This document shows, in pieces, positions 1 through 9,297 of a stretch of DNA of 64,000 nt. Made by a program: the position numbers and the translations under genes. Source of the stretch: Winslowiella toletana (GTDB lineage: Bacteria; Pseudomonadota; Gammaproteobacteria; Enterobacterales; Enterobacteriaceae); the NCBI RefSeq assembly GCF_032164335.1, contig NZ_CP134152.1:3658001-3722000 (forward strand), read 5' to 3'. The notes under the pieces were generated by a model. That model had not been told where the DNA came from. It did not search any database and saw nothing but the letters and a program-made list of their open reading frames with translations. Every line of letters starts with the position of its first letter. Positions within the stretch are counted from its first letter, which is position 1.

Positions 1-1223
1 AAATTGCTGATACTGGAGGCATTGGCAAATTTATTATCCGGCAAACCTGAAAGAGAAATAGTGGTCAGTGGCAGAAAAAAACACGCCACTGCGCAGCCTT
101 GTAACAGCTGAGGAGAGATAATCCCCATAAAATCAATGCCGGTGGTGAAGGTGATCGAACGCCAGTAATAAGATATCGCATAGACGATAAAACTGAACGT
201 CACCAGAACACGCATATCAATTTTATTACCATAGAAGCCGATTATCGGTGACAAAATCAGCGGCGCCAATCCGATTGGCGCATAGGCCAGTCCTGCCCAC
301 ATGGCATCGTACCCCATGGTTTCCTGAAGCAACTGCGGCATCAGTACGATAGCGCCAGAGTAGAACAGAAAGGCGCAGGTGATGCAGACGATACCAATGG
401 TAAAATTACGCGATTTGAACAAACTGATATCGATAATCGGATTTTCATCGGTTGATTCCCAGATAATCAGGGAAATCAGCGAAACGCCGGACACTATCGC
501 CAGAGTAATAATCGTGGTGGAGTTAAACCAGTCCAGATCCTTACCCTTATCAAGCATCAACTGTAGCGCACCGACGCCCAGCACCAACAGCACCAGACCG
601 ACGTAATTCATTTTCACCGACTGCGTTTCTGTCTCTCGGCCTTTCAGCAAAGTTCCGCACAGTGAAACGGCAATTATGCCCATCGGGACATTGATGAAAA
701 ATATCCAACCCCAGCTAAAATTGTCGCAAATATACCCACCCAGTATCGGCCCACAAATCGGCGCAATAATCACCGTCATCGACCACATGGATAAGGCGAA
801 GGTGCGTTTTTCCGGTGGATAATTCCTCAGCAGCAGGCTCTGCGACAGCGGAACAAGCGGCCCTGCCATCAGCCCCTGAATCACCCTGAAGAAAATGAGC
901 ATATCAAGGCTGGTTGAAAGCCCGCACGCCAGCGATGCCAGAGAAAAACAGACAACTGACAGAAGAAACAAGCGCAACTCGCCGAACCGTTGCGACAGTC
1001 GCCCGGTCAGAGGAATTGAGATCGCGTTTGCTACGCCAAACGAGGTGATGACCCATGTCCCCTGATCCGTTGAAGCTCCCAGAAAACCTGAAATCGTCGG
1101 GATCGCCACGTTGGAAATGGTGGAGTCCAGCATCTGCATAAATGTCGCCAGCGACAGTGCAAAGGTCATGCAGATCAACATTGCCCCACGTAATGGGGCT
1201 GGCAGTGATTTCACGGTTTCCAT
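1..1223 (-). CDS. emrY: EmrY-type MFS drug efflux permease (3' end cut by window)
   Basis: Reading the minus strand from an ATG at 1223 gives an open frame of 407 codons that runs off the window edge, so the C-terminus is missing. The product begins METVKSLPAPLRGAM and contains the DHA2-family (14-TM, EmrB/QacA) signature around residues 28-70: LDSTISNVAIPTI, then WVITSF and a basic loop GRLSQRFGE. Several hydrophobic segments follow. In E. coli EmrY is the inner-membrane proton/drug antiporter that works with the adaptor EmrK and TolC. The start codon overlaps the emrK stop by one base (TAATG), so the two are translationally coupled. Regulation is presumably by EvgA through the emrK promoter. 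The family call is firm. The EmrY rather than EmrB name rests mainly on the emrK/evgAS neighbourhood. Confidence 0.93.
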   Translation of the reverse strand, partial: METVKSLPAPLRGAMLICMTFALSLATFMQMLDSTISNVAIPTISGFLGASTDQGTWVITSFGVANAISIPLTGRLSQRFGELRLFLLSVVCFSLASLACGLSTSLDMLIFFRVIQGLMAGPLVPLSQSLLLRNYPPEKRTFALSMWSMTVIIAPICGPILGGYICDNFSWGWIFFINVPMGIIAVSLCGTLLKGRETETQSVKMNYVGLVLLVLGVGALQLMLDKGKDLDWFNSTTIITLAIVSGVSLISLIIWESTDENPIIDISLFKSRNFTIGIVCITCAFLFYSGAIVLMPQLLQETMGYDAMWAGLAYAPIGLAPLILSPIIGFYGNKIDMRVLVTFSFIVYAISYYWRSITFTTGIDFMGIISPQLLQGCAVACFFLPLTTISLSGLPDNKFANASSISN

Positions 1224-2386
1224 TAAAGCTGCCCATTACGTTTAATAATGTTGGCGATAATGGTATCTACCGGGGCGGTATCGATGACCAGCGCATCGCT
1301 GAGGTATGCCGGTGTGATGGCCGCCTTAGGCGAAAGCTCGTGAAGGGAGGTGCTGTTCACCTCGCCGGTCTCTATGGTGGCATTCATTGACAGGCCGATA
1401 CGCAGCGGATGCTGGCGGAGTTCGCCCTCTTCCAGTACCACCTTGACGGGTACCCGCTGAACGACTTTGATCCAGTTCCCTGAGGCATTCTGTGCCGGAA
1501 GCAGTGCAAATGCATTACCGGTACCCATATTGACGCCTTTGACATAGCCGTGAAAAACGACGTTGTCGCCATACAGGTCGCTGGTCAAAGTGACCTGCTG
1601 GCCAATACGAACATTCGTCAACTGGGTTTCTTTAAAATTGGCATTGACCCACATTTCCTGGGCCGGAATCACCGCCATCAGCGCCTGAGCAGGATTAATC
1701 GTCTCCCCAACCTGCACGCTACGTTGAGCGACATAGCCGGTAACAGGGCTACGAATATCAGTACGCTGAAGCGAAAGCCATGCCTGTTTCACCTGATCGG
1801 CTGCTTGCAGCACCTGCGGCTGATGGTCAAGAGGCGTGTTCATGATCAGCGCCCTATTCGCTTTATAAACCTGGATAGCCGCATCCAGCGAAGCCTGGCT
1901 GCTTATTGCAGTGTCTTTTGCATGCTCAAGGTTTTCTCGGGTGATTACGCCCTTACCCACCAGCTCCAGCCGCCGCTGATAATCCTCCGACGCCTGCTTA
2001 TACTGAATTCGCGCCGCGGTGATATTGGCCTGATACTGAGTATCCAGCACATAGAGTTTGCGCATCTCGCGCACCGTGTTGGCCAGATTGCTTTTTTTCT
2101 GATTGAAGGCAATTGTCGAGTCCGTCTTATCCAGCGTGACGACAACATCTCCCTGGTGCACGAAATCCGTATCCGTATTATTAACTGCGGTAACGCTGCC
2201 TCCGATCTGTGAGGAGATGCTGTTCATGTTACCCGTTACGTAGGCATCATCAGTGCTGACCTGATGACTGATAATTAAATCCCAGTAAACAGACGCACCA
2301 ATAAACACGGGAAGTAAAATACTAAAAAAAATAATAAAATACTTCTTTCTTGATTTTTTCTTTGATGCCGTTTCAGACCGTTCCAC
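1223..2386 (-). CDS. emrK: EmrK membrane fusion protein
   Basis: A 387-residue HlyD/EmrA-family periplasmic adaptor, the same length as E. coli EmrK and ending in the same NGQL. It has a basic cytoplasmic N-terminus, one membrane anchor (about residues 16-38), then a STDDAYVTGN biotinyl/lipoyl motif, an alpha-helical hairpin (about 85-190), SPVTGYVAQRSVQVGE in the second lipoyl half, and a C-terminal beta-barrel domain. It should connect EmrY in the inner membrane to a TolC-type channel. The start is GTG at 2386. No in-frame ATG fits, and the N-terminus aligns with the E. coli protein from this codon. It is transcribed divergently from evgA across a 426-bp spacer that carries an EvgA-box-like palindrome, as expected for a member of the EvgA regulon. 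Confidence 0.95.
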   Translation of the reverse strand: MERSETASKKKSRKKYFIIFFSILLPVFIGASVYWDLIISHQVSTDDAYVTGNMNSISSQIGGSVTAVNNTDTDFVHQGDVVVTLDKTDSTIAFNQKKSNLANTVREMRKLYVLDTQYQANITAARIQYKQASEDYQRRLELVGKGVITRENLEHAKDTAISSQASLDAAIQVYKANRALIMNTPLDHQPQVLQAADQVKQAWLSLQRTDIRSPVTGYVAQRSVQVGETINPAQALMAVIPAQEMWVNANFKETQLTNVRIGQQVTLTSDLYGDNVVFHGYVKGVNMGTGNAFALLPAQNASGNWIKVVQRVPVKVVLEEGELRQHPLRIGLSMNATIETGEVNSTSLHELSPKAAITPAYLSDALVIDTAPVDTIIANIIKRNGQL

Positions 2387-2812
2387 TGTAATATCTCATG
2401 TTAATAGCATGTTTAACAATTCACGATAAAGCTTTACGAAAATGCAATAACTGCATTATCTCTATTACGTGAGTCAAACATCATATGCCCGTTGCGAATG
2501 CGAATAGGTTAAAACCTTGGCTGCGATATAACAGGGGATAATCCTGAAATGATTGAGATATTATTCCTACAGCTGTAATTTAACTCTGTCAGAATATTCT
2601 TAACACACTGAAAATACTACGAATATACAACACCTTACATTCGTTGATGTTTCATTTAATTTCCACGATTTAATATACATATCAAGAATTACTTTTCCCT
2701 GCACTGAAGCTCAGTCCCTGACATTATTCTGGCTCGTCATTTAAACACCCTCTCTGTTACGAGCTGTTTGTGCACTCCAAAGCATAAGATTTAGCTGACA
2801 AAGGAATTATAA
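2387..2812. promoter_or_regulatory. Divergent emrKY / evgAS control region
   Basis: A 426-bp AT-rich spacer between the divergent starts of emrK and evgA, with no open frame of note. It contains the EvgA-box-like palindrome at 2564-2579, about 178 bp from the emrK start and 234 bp from the evgA start. The evgA start is preceded by an AAAGGA ribosome-binding site (near 2800). The length implies long untranslated leaders, probably with more than one evgA promoter, but I cannot place -10/-35 boxes with confidence. Confidence 0.7.
2564..2579. promoter_or_regulatory. Putative EvgA-binding box
   Basis: The sequence TTCCTACAGCTGTAAT has a perfect 10-bp palindromic core (TACAGCTGTA, 2568-2577). It matches the inverted-repeat style TTCYTACA...TGTARGAA known for EvgA operators. 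A near copy lies between yfdX and hdeD at 13161-13176, read on the other strand as TTCTTACAGCTGTCAT. The match between two separate promoters of expected EvgA targets is the main support. Binding itself is inferred. Confidence 0.65.
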
Positions 2813-3427
2813 ATGAAAGCAATTATCATTGACGATCATCCACTCGCCATTACAGCTATTCGCAATCTCCTGCGTAAAAATGATATTGAGGTGTTGGCTG
2901 AATTGAGCGATGGCGCTAAAGCAGTGCAGAGCATGGAAACGCTAAAGCCGGACATTATGATTATCGATGTGGATATTCCGGTCCATAACGGTATCCAGGT
3001 GCTTGAGATGCTGCGCAAGCGCCACTACACCGGCATCGTCATTATTGTGTCAGCCAAGAATGATTACTTCTACGGCCGCTACAGCGCAGAGGCTGGGGCA
3101 AATGGTTTTGTCAGCAAAAAAGAAGGCATAAACAATATTATTGCCGCCATTGATGCCGCAAAAAATGGCTACTGCTACTTTCCGTTTTCCATGGATCGCT
3201 TCACCGGCCGTCTGACATCCGATCAGCAAAGATTGGATTCTCTCTCCCGACAGGAGATTACGGTGCTAAACTACATACTGGATGGTAATGATAACAACAC
3301 CATAGCAGAGAAAATGTTTATCAGTAACAAAACGGTCAGCACTTATAAAGGTCGGTTAATGGAGAAACTTGAGTGCAAATCATTAATGAACCTGTTTACT
3401 TTCGCTCAGAACAATAAAATCTGGTAA
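2813..3427 (+). CDS. evgA: EvgA response regulator
   Basis: A 204-residue NarL/FixJ-type response regulator, the same length as E. coli EvgA and highly similar throughout. The receiver domain (1-120) has the acidic pair D7/D8, the phospho-acceptor Asp52 in IIDVDIP, and the conserved Lys in SAKND. The C-terminal LuxR-type helix-turn-helix (about 140-204) reads LSRQEITVLNYI...NNTIAEKMFISNKTVSTY. EvgA receives phosphate from the EvgS HPt domain and activates acid-resistance and efflux genes (safA/ydeP/gadE, emrKY and the yfd operon in E. coli). evgS follows after 4 bp, so the two form one operon. Confidence 0.97.
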   Translation: MKAIIIDDHPLAITAIRNLLRKNDIEVLAELSDGAKAVQSMETLKPDIMIIDVDIPVHNGIQVLEMLRKRHYTGIVIIVSAKNDYFYGRYSAEAGANGFVSKKEGINNIIAAIDAAKNGYCYFPFSMDRFTGRLTSDQQRLDSLSRQEITVLNYILDGNDNNTIAEKMFISNKTVSTYKGRLMEKLECKSLMNLFTFAQNNKIW

Positions 3428-3431
3428 CAGA

Positions 3432-6400
3432 ATGAATTTTCTTACTTGTTTTTTGGTCTCTGTTGTTCTTTTTTTTTCTGTACAGGCCAATGCAGCCCCT
3501 TCCTATACTGACTATGACGTCAAGTTTACCAACGGCAGCATCGAGCTTGATGATTTACGCTTAACCAGTCATGAACTTCGTTGGCTGAACAGTAAAAAGC
3601 ATTTTATCGTCGCAGTCGATAGCTCCATGCACTCCGCACTCCTGCAGACCGAACCGGGTTTGCGGGCCAAGGGAATTAATGCTGATTACCTCGGGTTGCT
3701 GCAACAGAATTTGAAAGTAAAAGTGATTCTGCGGAAATATCCCCGCGCGGAGGATGCAGTCAGGGCCCTGAAGGAAGGGGAAGTGGACGTTATGCTGACA
3801 GATCTGATGAACTCGCGTCCGCAAGAACCCACCCTCAATTTGTCTCAGCCGCTGATAACCACCTTTCCTGTGTTGGTGACAACGGTTAATAACACCATGA
3901 GCCCGCTCAGCACCATCAAACCCGTCAAAATTGCACGGGTAAACGATTACCCCGCTAAGGCGATGATTGCCCGCTCCTTTCCCAATGCCGCGGTCATCGA
4001 TTATCCTGACTACTACGAGGCACTGGCCTCAGTTTCCTCCGGCGATAATCAGTACTTTATTGGCAGTAATATTATTACCAGCACGCTTATCTCCCGCTAC
4101 TTTGCGCATTCACTGAATGCCATCAAATATTACGACTGCCCCTGCCAGCTCAATTACTTTTTTACCCGTAAAGAAATGACCATGCTGCCGGACATTCTGA
4201 ATCGATTTGTTGACAGTCTCAGCAATGAAATAAGAAGGGATGTGATCCAGAACCGGCTTAACTCCGGTAACCTGGGGTTTATCAATCAACCGCTGAAGTT
4301 GACCTCGCAGGAAAAAAAATGGATCAAGAATCATCCGGCGGTCAACGTGCTGGTCTCATCTTTTCATCCGCCATTTTCAATGACGGACGAAAATGGCGAT
4401 CCGCGCGGCATGATGGGCGATCTGCTGAATATTATTGAGCTGCAAACCGGGATGAAGTTCGTTCCGGTCTTTACGCCAATTACTCCTCCGGGAGACGTAC
4501 TGCGCCCGGAAGGAAAGTGGGATATTTTCCCTGGTGCGATATATTCAGAAGAGCGTGAACACCAGGTCGCCTTTTCCAACACGCTGATCATGTCTCCTTA
4601 TGTGTATGTGATGCAAAAAGCCCGGATGAAAGAACATACGCTCAAGCCAGGCATGAAGGTTGGACTGCCCGCTTATTACGGGTTAGATGACACACTTAAA
4701 AAGCGCCACCCGAAGGTGCAGTGGGTGTCCGTTGCCAATGCCAGTGCGGCGTTTCATCAGATACAGGAAGGGAAGCTGGATGCGCTGGTCGCCACGCAGT
4801 CGACGGCACGCTATATGGTCGATCACTATTATCCGGACACTCAGGATTTCTTTCGCATTAAGAATGTGCCCCACGCAGCGATCACTTTTGCCTATCCCAG
4901 AGGTGAACCTGAGCTCAAGAGCATCATCGATAAAGCGCTGAACAATCTGCCGCCAAGTGAAATACTTCGCCTGACCGAAAAATGGACACAGATGCCCAAC
5001 GTAACCATTGATACGTGGGATCTCTACAGCCAGCAGTTTTATATCGTTACCGCACTTGCCGTGTCACTGATATTGAGCAGCCTGCTGTGGGGGTTTTATC
5101 TGTTACGAGAAGTGCAGCGACGCAAAGCGATACAAGGCCATCTTGAAAATCAGATCTCCTTTCGCAAAGCGCTTTCAGACTCGCTGCCTACTCCAAGCTA
5201 TGTCGTCAATTCTCAGGGTCAAATCGTGAGTCACAACAGCGCATTTTCACAATATTTTACTGAGGATTACTACGCAAATGCCTCGCTGCCGCTGACCAAT
5301 CCTGATTCGCCATTCTCTGTCATGATGCCCGAATTCGCCCACATCCAGCTTGACGAGCACGGTAACCGGCCGATCAACACCTGCGAGCTGGAAATCAGCA
5401 ATGGCCGTGAGACGCGCTACGTCCAACACTGGCTGACGTTGTGTGATATGCCCGCCAGTGACGACAGAATATTTATTTGCGGCTGGGAAGATATCACTGA
5501 AACGCGTTCGCTTATCAGCGCGCTGGAAATTGAGAAAAACAAAGCCATTAATGCCACCGTTGCCAAAAGTCAGTTTCTGGCAAATATGAGCCACGAAATC
5601 AGAACGCCGGTCAGCTCAATTATGGGATTCCTGGAACTGTTAACCAACCAACAGCAGACGGAAGAGCAAAAAGCGGAAGCGGTAAAACTGGCTTATTCGA
5701 CCGGGCAATCCCTGCTCGGGCTGATCGGTGAAATTCTGGATGTCGACAAAATAGAATCCGGCAAATATCAGCTTAAGCCAGAATGGCTGGATATGGCTGA
5801 ACACCTCACGGTGATTTATCGCGCCTTTCACGCGCTGGCCGCCAGAAAAAATATCCAGCTGCTGATCGACAATCCACTCAGCCATCACTGCTTAATTATG
5901 ATTGACCCGCAGGCCATCAAACAGGTGCTGACCAATCTGCTGAGCAATGCGTTGAAGTTTACCGATAAAGGATGCGTCAGGCTGAATGCCAGGCTGATTG
6001 AACATCATCACGAGACGGCCAAACTGGTTATCGACGTGGTGGATTCCGGCAGTGGAATCAGCGAAGAAGAGCAAAAGCTGCTGTTCAAACCCTACAGCCA
6101 GACTCATTCAGGGCGTCAGCAAACCGGTTCTGGCCTCGGGCTGATGATCTGTAAACAGTTAGTGGGCAAAATGCAGGGGGAACTCAGCGTGAAAAGTCGT
6201 CCGGGCGTCGGATCAACCTTCAGCGTATCTATTCCGGTAGCCGTATCAACGCACCAGTGTGTCATTGCTGAAGAGCGCCACGAATCTCTAACGCTGCCCG
6301 CTAACCTGCGTATCCTGGTGGCGGACGATCACCCGACCAACCGGCTGCTGCTCAAGCGACAGTTAAGCACGCTTGGCTATGATGTCAGCGAAGCCTGCGA

Positions 6401-7025
6401 TGGCGAAGACGCGCTTAAAAAAATCAGTCAGCATCACTTTGATTTACTGATCACCGACATCAACATGCCTCATCTCGACGGATTTGAATTAACGCAGGTA
6501 TTACGCCAGGAAAAAAATCCCATAACCATCTGGGGGTTAACCGCCAATGCACAAACTCTCGAACGCGATCGCGGACTTGGCTTCGGCATGGATCTCTGTC
6601 TTTTTAAACCGCTGACGATTGATGTGCTGAAAAGACACTTAAGCCAGCTCTCTCCGGCGGCGCCGTCAGCCAGCGCCACCCAATATCTGGATATCAACTT
6701 CTTACAGGAGAATACCGATAACGATCCTGAGCTGATGCGCGAAATCGTACTGACTTTCAGCCAGGAATCACGGGATGATTTAGCGCATGCCCGACAGGCG
6801 CTGAATGAGGGAGACTGGCGCACGTTTAAAAAGCACATCCACCGTATTCACGGCTCTGCCGGCATACTTAATTTGACGCGTTTAAGGGATATCTGTTTCC
6901 AGCTGGAATCCCGGCCCTTCACCGGCAGCGACTCACCGGACCACGCTGAATTAATGCAGACGCTGGCGGAACATCTTGCTGAGCTGGATCAGGAGATCGC
7001 GCTTTTCCTCGGGCAGCCGCTGTAA
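3432..7025 (+). CDS. evgS: EvgS hybrid sensor histidine kinase
   Basis: 1197 residues, exactly the length of E. coli EvgS. In order: an apparent signal peptide (1-21), two periplasmic venus-flytrap (SBP_bac_3-like) domains to about 530, one TM near 537-558, a PAS domain, HisKA with His721 in NMSHEIRTP, HATPase (GSGLGLMICKQL), a receiver with Asp1009 in ITDINMP, and an HPt domain with His1137 in HRIHGSAG. I located each phospho-site codon in the sequence. Cys671 and Cys683 in the PAS region, reported as a redox switch in E. coli EvgS, are both present (codons at 5442 and 5478). This supports the same combined low-pH and redox (quinone) sensing. The gene converges on yfdE. Confidence 0.97.
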   Translation: MNFLTCFLVSVVLFFSVQANAAPSYTDYDVKFTNGSIELDDLRLTSHELRWLNSKKHFIVAVDSSMHSALLQTEPGLRAKGINADYLGLLQQNLKVKVILRKYPRAEDAVRALKEGEVDVMLTDLMNSRPQEPTLNLSQPLITTFPVLVTTVNNTMSPLSTIKPVKIARVNDYPAKAMIARSFPNAAVIDYPDYYEALASVSSGDNQYFIGSNIITSTLISRYFAHSLNAIKYYDCPCQLNYFFTRKEMTMLPDILNRFVDSLSNEIRRDVIQNRLNSGNLGFINQPLKLTSQEKKWIKNHPAVNVLVSSFHPPFSMTDENGDPRGMMGDLLNIIELQTGMKFVPVFTPITPPGDVLRPEGKWDIFPGAIYSEEREHQVAFSNTLIMSPYVYVMQKARMKEHTLKPGMKVGLPAYYGLDDTLKKRHPKVQWVSVANASAAFHQIQEGKLDALVATQSTARYMVDHYYPDTQDFFRIKNVPHAAITFAYPRGEPELKSIIDKALNNLPPSEILRLTEKWTQMPNVTIDTWDLYSQQFYIVTALAVSLILSSLLWGFYLLREVQRRKAIQGHLENQISFRKALSDSLPTPSYVVNSQGQIVSHNSAFSQYFTEDYYANASLPLTNPDSPFSVMMPEFAHIQLDEHGNRPINTCELEISNGRETRYVQHWLTLCDMPASDDRIFICGWEDITETRSLISALEIEKNKAINATVAKSQFLANMSHEIRTPVSSIMGFLELLTNQQQTEEQKAEAVKLAYSTGQSLLGLIGEILDVDKIESGKYQLKPEWLDMAEHLTVIYRAFHALAARKNIQLLIDNPLSHHCLIMIDPQAIKQVLTNLLSNALKFTDKGCVRLNARLIEHHHETAKLVIDVVDSGSGISEEEQKLLFKPYSQTHSGRQQTGSGLGLMICKQLVGKMQGELSVKSRPGVGSTFSVSIPVAVSTHQCVIAEERHESLTLPANLRILVADDHPTNRLLLKRQLSTLGYDVSEACDGEDALKKISQHHFDLLITDINMPHLDGFELTQVLRQEKNPITIWGLTANAQTLERDRGLGFGMDLCLFKPLTIDVLKRHLSQLSPAAPSASATQYLDINFLQENTDNDPELMREIVLTFSQESRDDLAHARQALNEGDWRTFKKHIHRIHGSAGILNLTRLRDICFQLESRPFTGSDSPDHAELMQTLAEHLAELDQEIALFLGQPL

Positions 7026-7033
7026 TACGTTTT

Positions 7034-7058
7034 TCGCTCCGGTTGCTTACCGGAGCGA
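7034..7058. other. Hairpin between convergent evgS and yfdE
   Basis: Perfect 9-bp inverted repeat TCGCTCCGG / CCGGAGCGA (arms 7034-7042 and 7050-7058, 7-nt loop) in the 39-bp gap between the two stop codons. A T run lies upstream of it on the plus strand, so neither strand has the classic hairpin-then-U-run order. It is more likely a transcript-end or stability hairpin than a strong intrinsic terminator. Confidence 0.55.
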
Positions 7059-7064
7059 TCCCTG

Positions 7065-8207
7065 TTACGCAAATTCAAAGCGCAATTGTTCCCCATGCTG
7101 ATCGAGGGTCGCGGCGCCGGGACGAATGTGCGGATCGGGATATCCACTGATTTTTATTGGATTCCCCGGCATTCTCACTCCACCCGCTTCAATCATCATA
7201 TTCCTCGCCGCGGTCTGCGGCAGTGCTATGGCTTCATCAACGCTTAACAGCGGTGCCACCGGTACTCCCGCCTCGCCGATACGCGCCAACCAGATTTCTG
7301 AGGTCTGGGTATTCAGCACCGCTTCTATCGCCTGTTTCAAAACCGCCTGATTTTCTACCCGCAGCACATTGCTGGCAAATCGCGGGTCGACAGCCAGCTC
7401 AGGGCGCTGTAATGCCCCACATAGCGCAGCAAAGAGGTGGTCATTGCCGCAGCAGATGGTGATCGGTTTATCCGCCGTAGTAAACACGTCGAAAGGCGCC
7501 ATATAAGGATGGCGGTTACCAAGGCGTTTCGGCGTCTGATGGGTGGCGATATAGCTCATCATGCCGTGTTCAAGGAAAGTGAGCGTCGAATCGAACATCG
7601 CGATATCCACATGCGCGCCGCGCCCGGTTTTTTCCCGGCCATACAGCGCACTGGCTATGCCGCAAAACAGATAAACCCCCGCGCAGAGGTCGGAAATCGA
7701 CGTGCCGACGCGAACCGGCGGCCCATCAGGAAAGCCGGTCTCCATCATAATACCGCTCATGCCCTGAATAATGGTGTCGTAGGCGGGTGCATCTTTCATT
7801 GGGCCGGTGTGTCCAAAACCGGAAGAAGAGGCATAGATCAGACGAGGATTAATCGCCTGTAGCTGTTCCCATGAAAAACCGAGTTTCTCAAGCGTTCCGG
7901 GGCGAAAGTTTTCCGCCAGCACATCGGCCTGCTTCAGCATATTGGTAAAGATATGCCGATCGGATTCGTCTTTCAGATTGAGCACTACGCTCTCTTTACC
8001 CCGATTCACAAAGCTGTAATACAGGGACTGGCCATCGAGATAGGGGCCATACGTCCGGGTATCATCGCCGTGTCCTGGCGGCTCAACTTTGATAACGCGC
8101 GCGCCTAAATCACACAATATTTGTGTGCCAAACGGACCATTCAGCACATGAGTCAGATCGATAACCAGCAGCCCGTCGAACGGCCCGGCTTTTTTATCTT
8201 CATTCAT
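7065..8207 (-). CDS. yfdE: Acetyl-CoA:oxalate CoA-transferase, YfdE type
   Basis: A 380-residue class III CoA-transferase (CaiB/BaiF family). It matches E. coli YfdE from the GPFDGLLVIDLTHVLNGPFG segment to the C-terminal PGAATLDQHGEQ. E. coli YfdE moves CoA from acetyl-CoA to oxalate and so primes oxalyl-CoA for Oxc. The conserved catalytic Asp appears in the segment VGTSISDLCAGVYLF. An upstream in-frame ATG at 8240 lies inside a hairpin arm and adds 11 unconserved residues, so I chose the ATG at 8207. The ribosome-binding site there is weak. It is the last gene of the oxalate operon, 78 bp after yfdV, and is separated from it by an 11-bp stem hairpin. Confidence 0.93.
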   Translation of the reverse strand: MNEDKKAGPFDGLLVIDLTHVLNGPFGTQILCDLGARVIKVEPPGHGDDTRTYGPYLDGQSLYYSFVNRGKESVVLNLKDESDRHIFTNMLKQADVLAENFRPGTLEKLGFSWEQLQAINPRLIYASSSGFGHTGPMKDAPAYDTIIQGMSGIMMETGFPDGPPVRVGTSISDLCAGVYLFCGIASALYGREKTGRGAHVDIAMFDSTLTFLEHGMMSYIATHQTPKRLGNRHPYMAPFDVFTTADKPITICCGNDHLFAALCGALQRPELAVDPRFASNVLRVENQAVLKQAIEAVLNTQTSEIWLARIGEAGVPVAPLLSVDEAIALPQTAARNMMIEAGGVRMPGNPIKISGYPDPHIRPGAATLDQHGEQLRFEFA

Positions 8208-8229
8208 TACTTTGTACTCGGAAACAGCT

Positions 8230-8256
8230 CCAGAATACAAGCGTATTGTATTCTGG
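8230..8256 (-). other. Perfect 11-bp inverted repeat, yfdV-yfdE gap
   Basis: CCAGAATACAA / TTGTATTCTGG (8230-8240 and 8246-8256) with a 5-nt loop, immediately before the yfdE start. No U run follows on the minus strand, so it is not a classic terminator. It is the longest of four perfect inverted repeats found one per gap in this operon. Confidence 0.7.
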
Positions 8257-8285
8257 ATGACTGATTGATTTATTAATATAGGCGC

Positions 8286-9230
8286 TTATGAAACCAGACG
8301 GCTGATATAGATCCACATCGGCGCGGTAACGATAAAGCCAAGCACACTGACGGCCAGAGAGGCGGTGCCGGTACGGGTATAAACATTGAAACGGCTGGCG
8401 ATAATAATTCCTGAGAATGCCGGAGGCAGCGCACCAATCAGCACGGTCATCTGCAGCTGTTCCGCATCGAGGTGGAATAACATTCCGACGATAAGCAGTA
8501 CCAGTGGCATCAGGATCAGTTTAAGGAAGGTGTTCCAGGCAATTTCCTTACTGAATTCGAATTTATGTGCAGCCAGCGTCAAACCTGCCGCAAATACCGC
8601 CACGCCGGAGTTCGCTTTAGCGATTAAATTAAAGCTCGGGTCCCATACCGCCGGAATTTTAATACCTGCCATCACAATCAGCGTTGCCAGCACCGGTACC
8701 CATACCACTGGCTCTTTCGCCGCGGAAATCAGCGCAGCAAAGTTGCTGCTTTTCTTACCATCCTTGCCAGCAGAAGGATTGAGTAAATACAGACCGATAG
8801 GAATGGTAATCGCATTAACAATAATTGAAATGATGGCGACTACCAGTCCGGTCGAAACATTGGCTCCATAGATCGGGTCCAGCACGGCAAAGCCCAAAAA
8901 ACCCACCGTTGGTGACCCTGCAATCAGCGCGCAAACCGCCGCTTCGGCATGTGTGCGTTTAAAAAACTTATAGCATGTGAACCAGGAAAAAAGGAAACAG
9001 CCAACAATCACCACCAGAGAGACAATCGTCAGACGAGCATCCGCAAAAATCATGTCACGGTTAGCACGCACAATAGAAACAAACAGTGCCGCAGGTAATG
9101 CGTAATTCAGTACAAGTTTATTAAGCGCCCGAGCCTGCTCTTCATCAAAAGCCTGACGCTTACCGCTGACATATCCCAGCAGCATAATAACGATAATCGG
9201 CAGCAAATCGCCGGTGAAGAAAGTAAACAT
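8286..9230 (-). CDS. yfdV: YfdV auxin-efflux-carrier family permease
   Basis: 314 residues, the same length as E. coli YfdV and very similar to it ([17 protein letters not shown] at the start, ISRLVS at the end). It belongs to the AEC/MdcF family of inner-membrane carriers with about 10 TM segments in two five-helix repeats. The motif NYALPAALF lies in the first half and [15 protein letters not shown] in the second. In this operon it is the presumed oxalate or formate/dicarboxylate transporter, but the substrate has not been shown in the family, so that part is inference from context. It follows oxc after 67 bp. The gap contains an 8-bp perfect hairpin. Confidence 0.93.
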   Translation of the reverse strand: MFTFFTGDLLPIIVIMLLGYVSGKRQAFDEEQARALNKLVLNYALPAALFVSIVRANRDMIFADARLTIVSLVVIVGCFLFSWFTCYKFFKRTHAEAAVCALIAGSPTVGFLGFAVLDPIYGANVSTGLVVAIISIIVNAITIPIGLYLLNPSAGKDGKKSSNFAALISAAKEPVVWVPVLATLIVMAGIKIPAVWDPSFNLIAKANSGVAVFAAGLTLAAHKFEFSKEIAWNTFLKLILMPLVLLIVGMLFHLDAEQLQMTVLIGALPPAFSGIIIASRFNVYTRTGTASLAVSVLGFIVTAPMWIYISRLVS

Positions 9231-9253
9231 TATGGTTTATCCATTCAGACATC

Positions 9254-9274
9254 CCCTCAGCGGAGAGCTGAGGG
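9254..9274 (-). other. Perfect inverted repeat, oxc-yfdV gap
   Basis: CCCTCAGC / GCTGAGGG (9254-9261 and 9267-9274), 5-nt loop, in the 67-bp gap. No U tract on the minus strand. Confidence 0.65.
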
Positions 9275-9297
9275 AAAACAGGTTGCAGTTTGCAGCA

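Noticed and set aside
904..1236. Minus-strand 110-codon frame within emrY
   Set aside because: It is out of frame with the clear DHA2 permease and includes the emrK/emrY junction. The permease frame has the family motifs.
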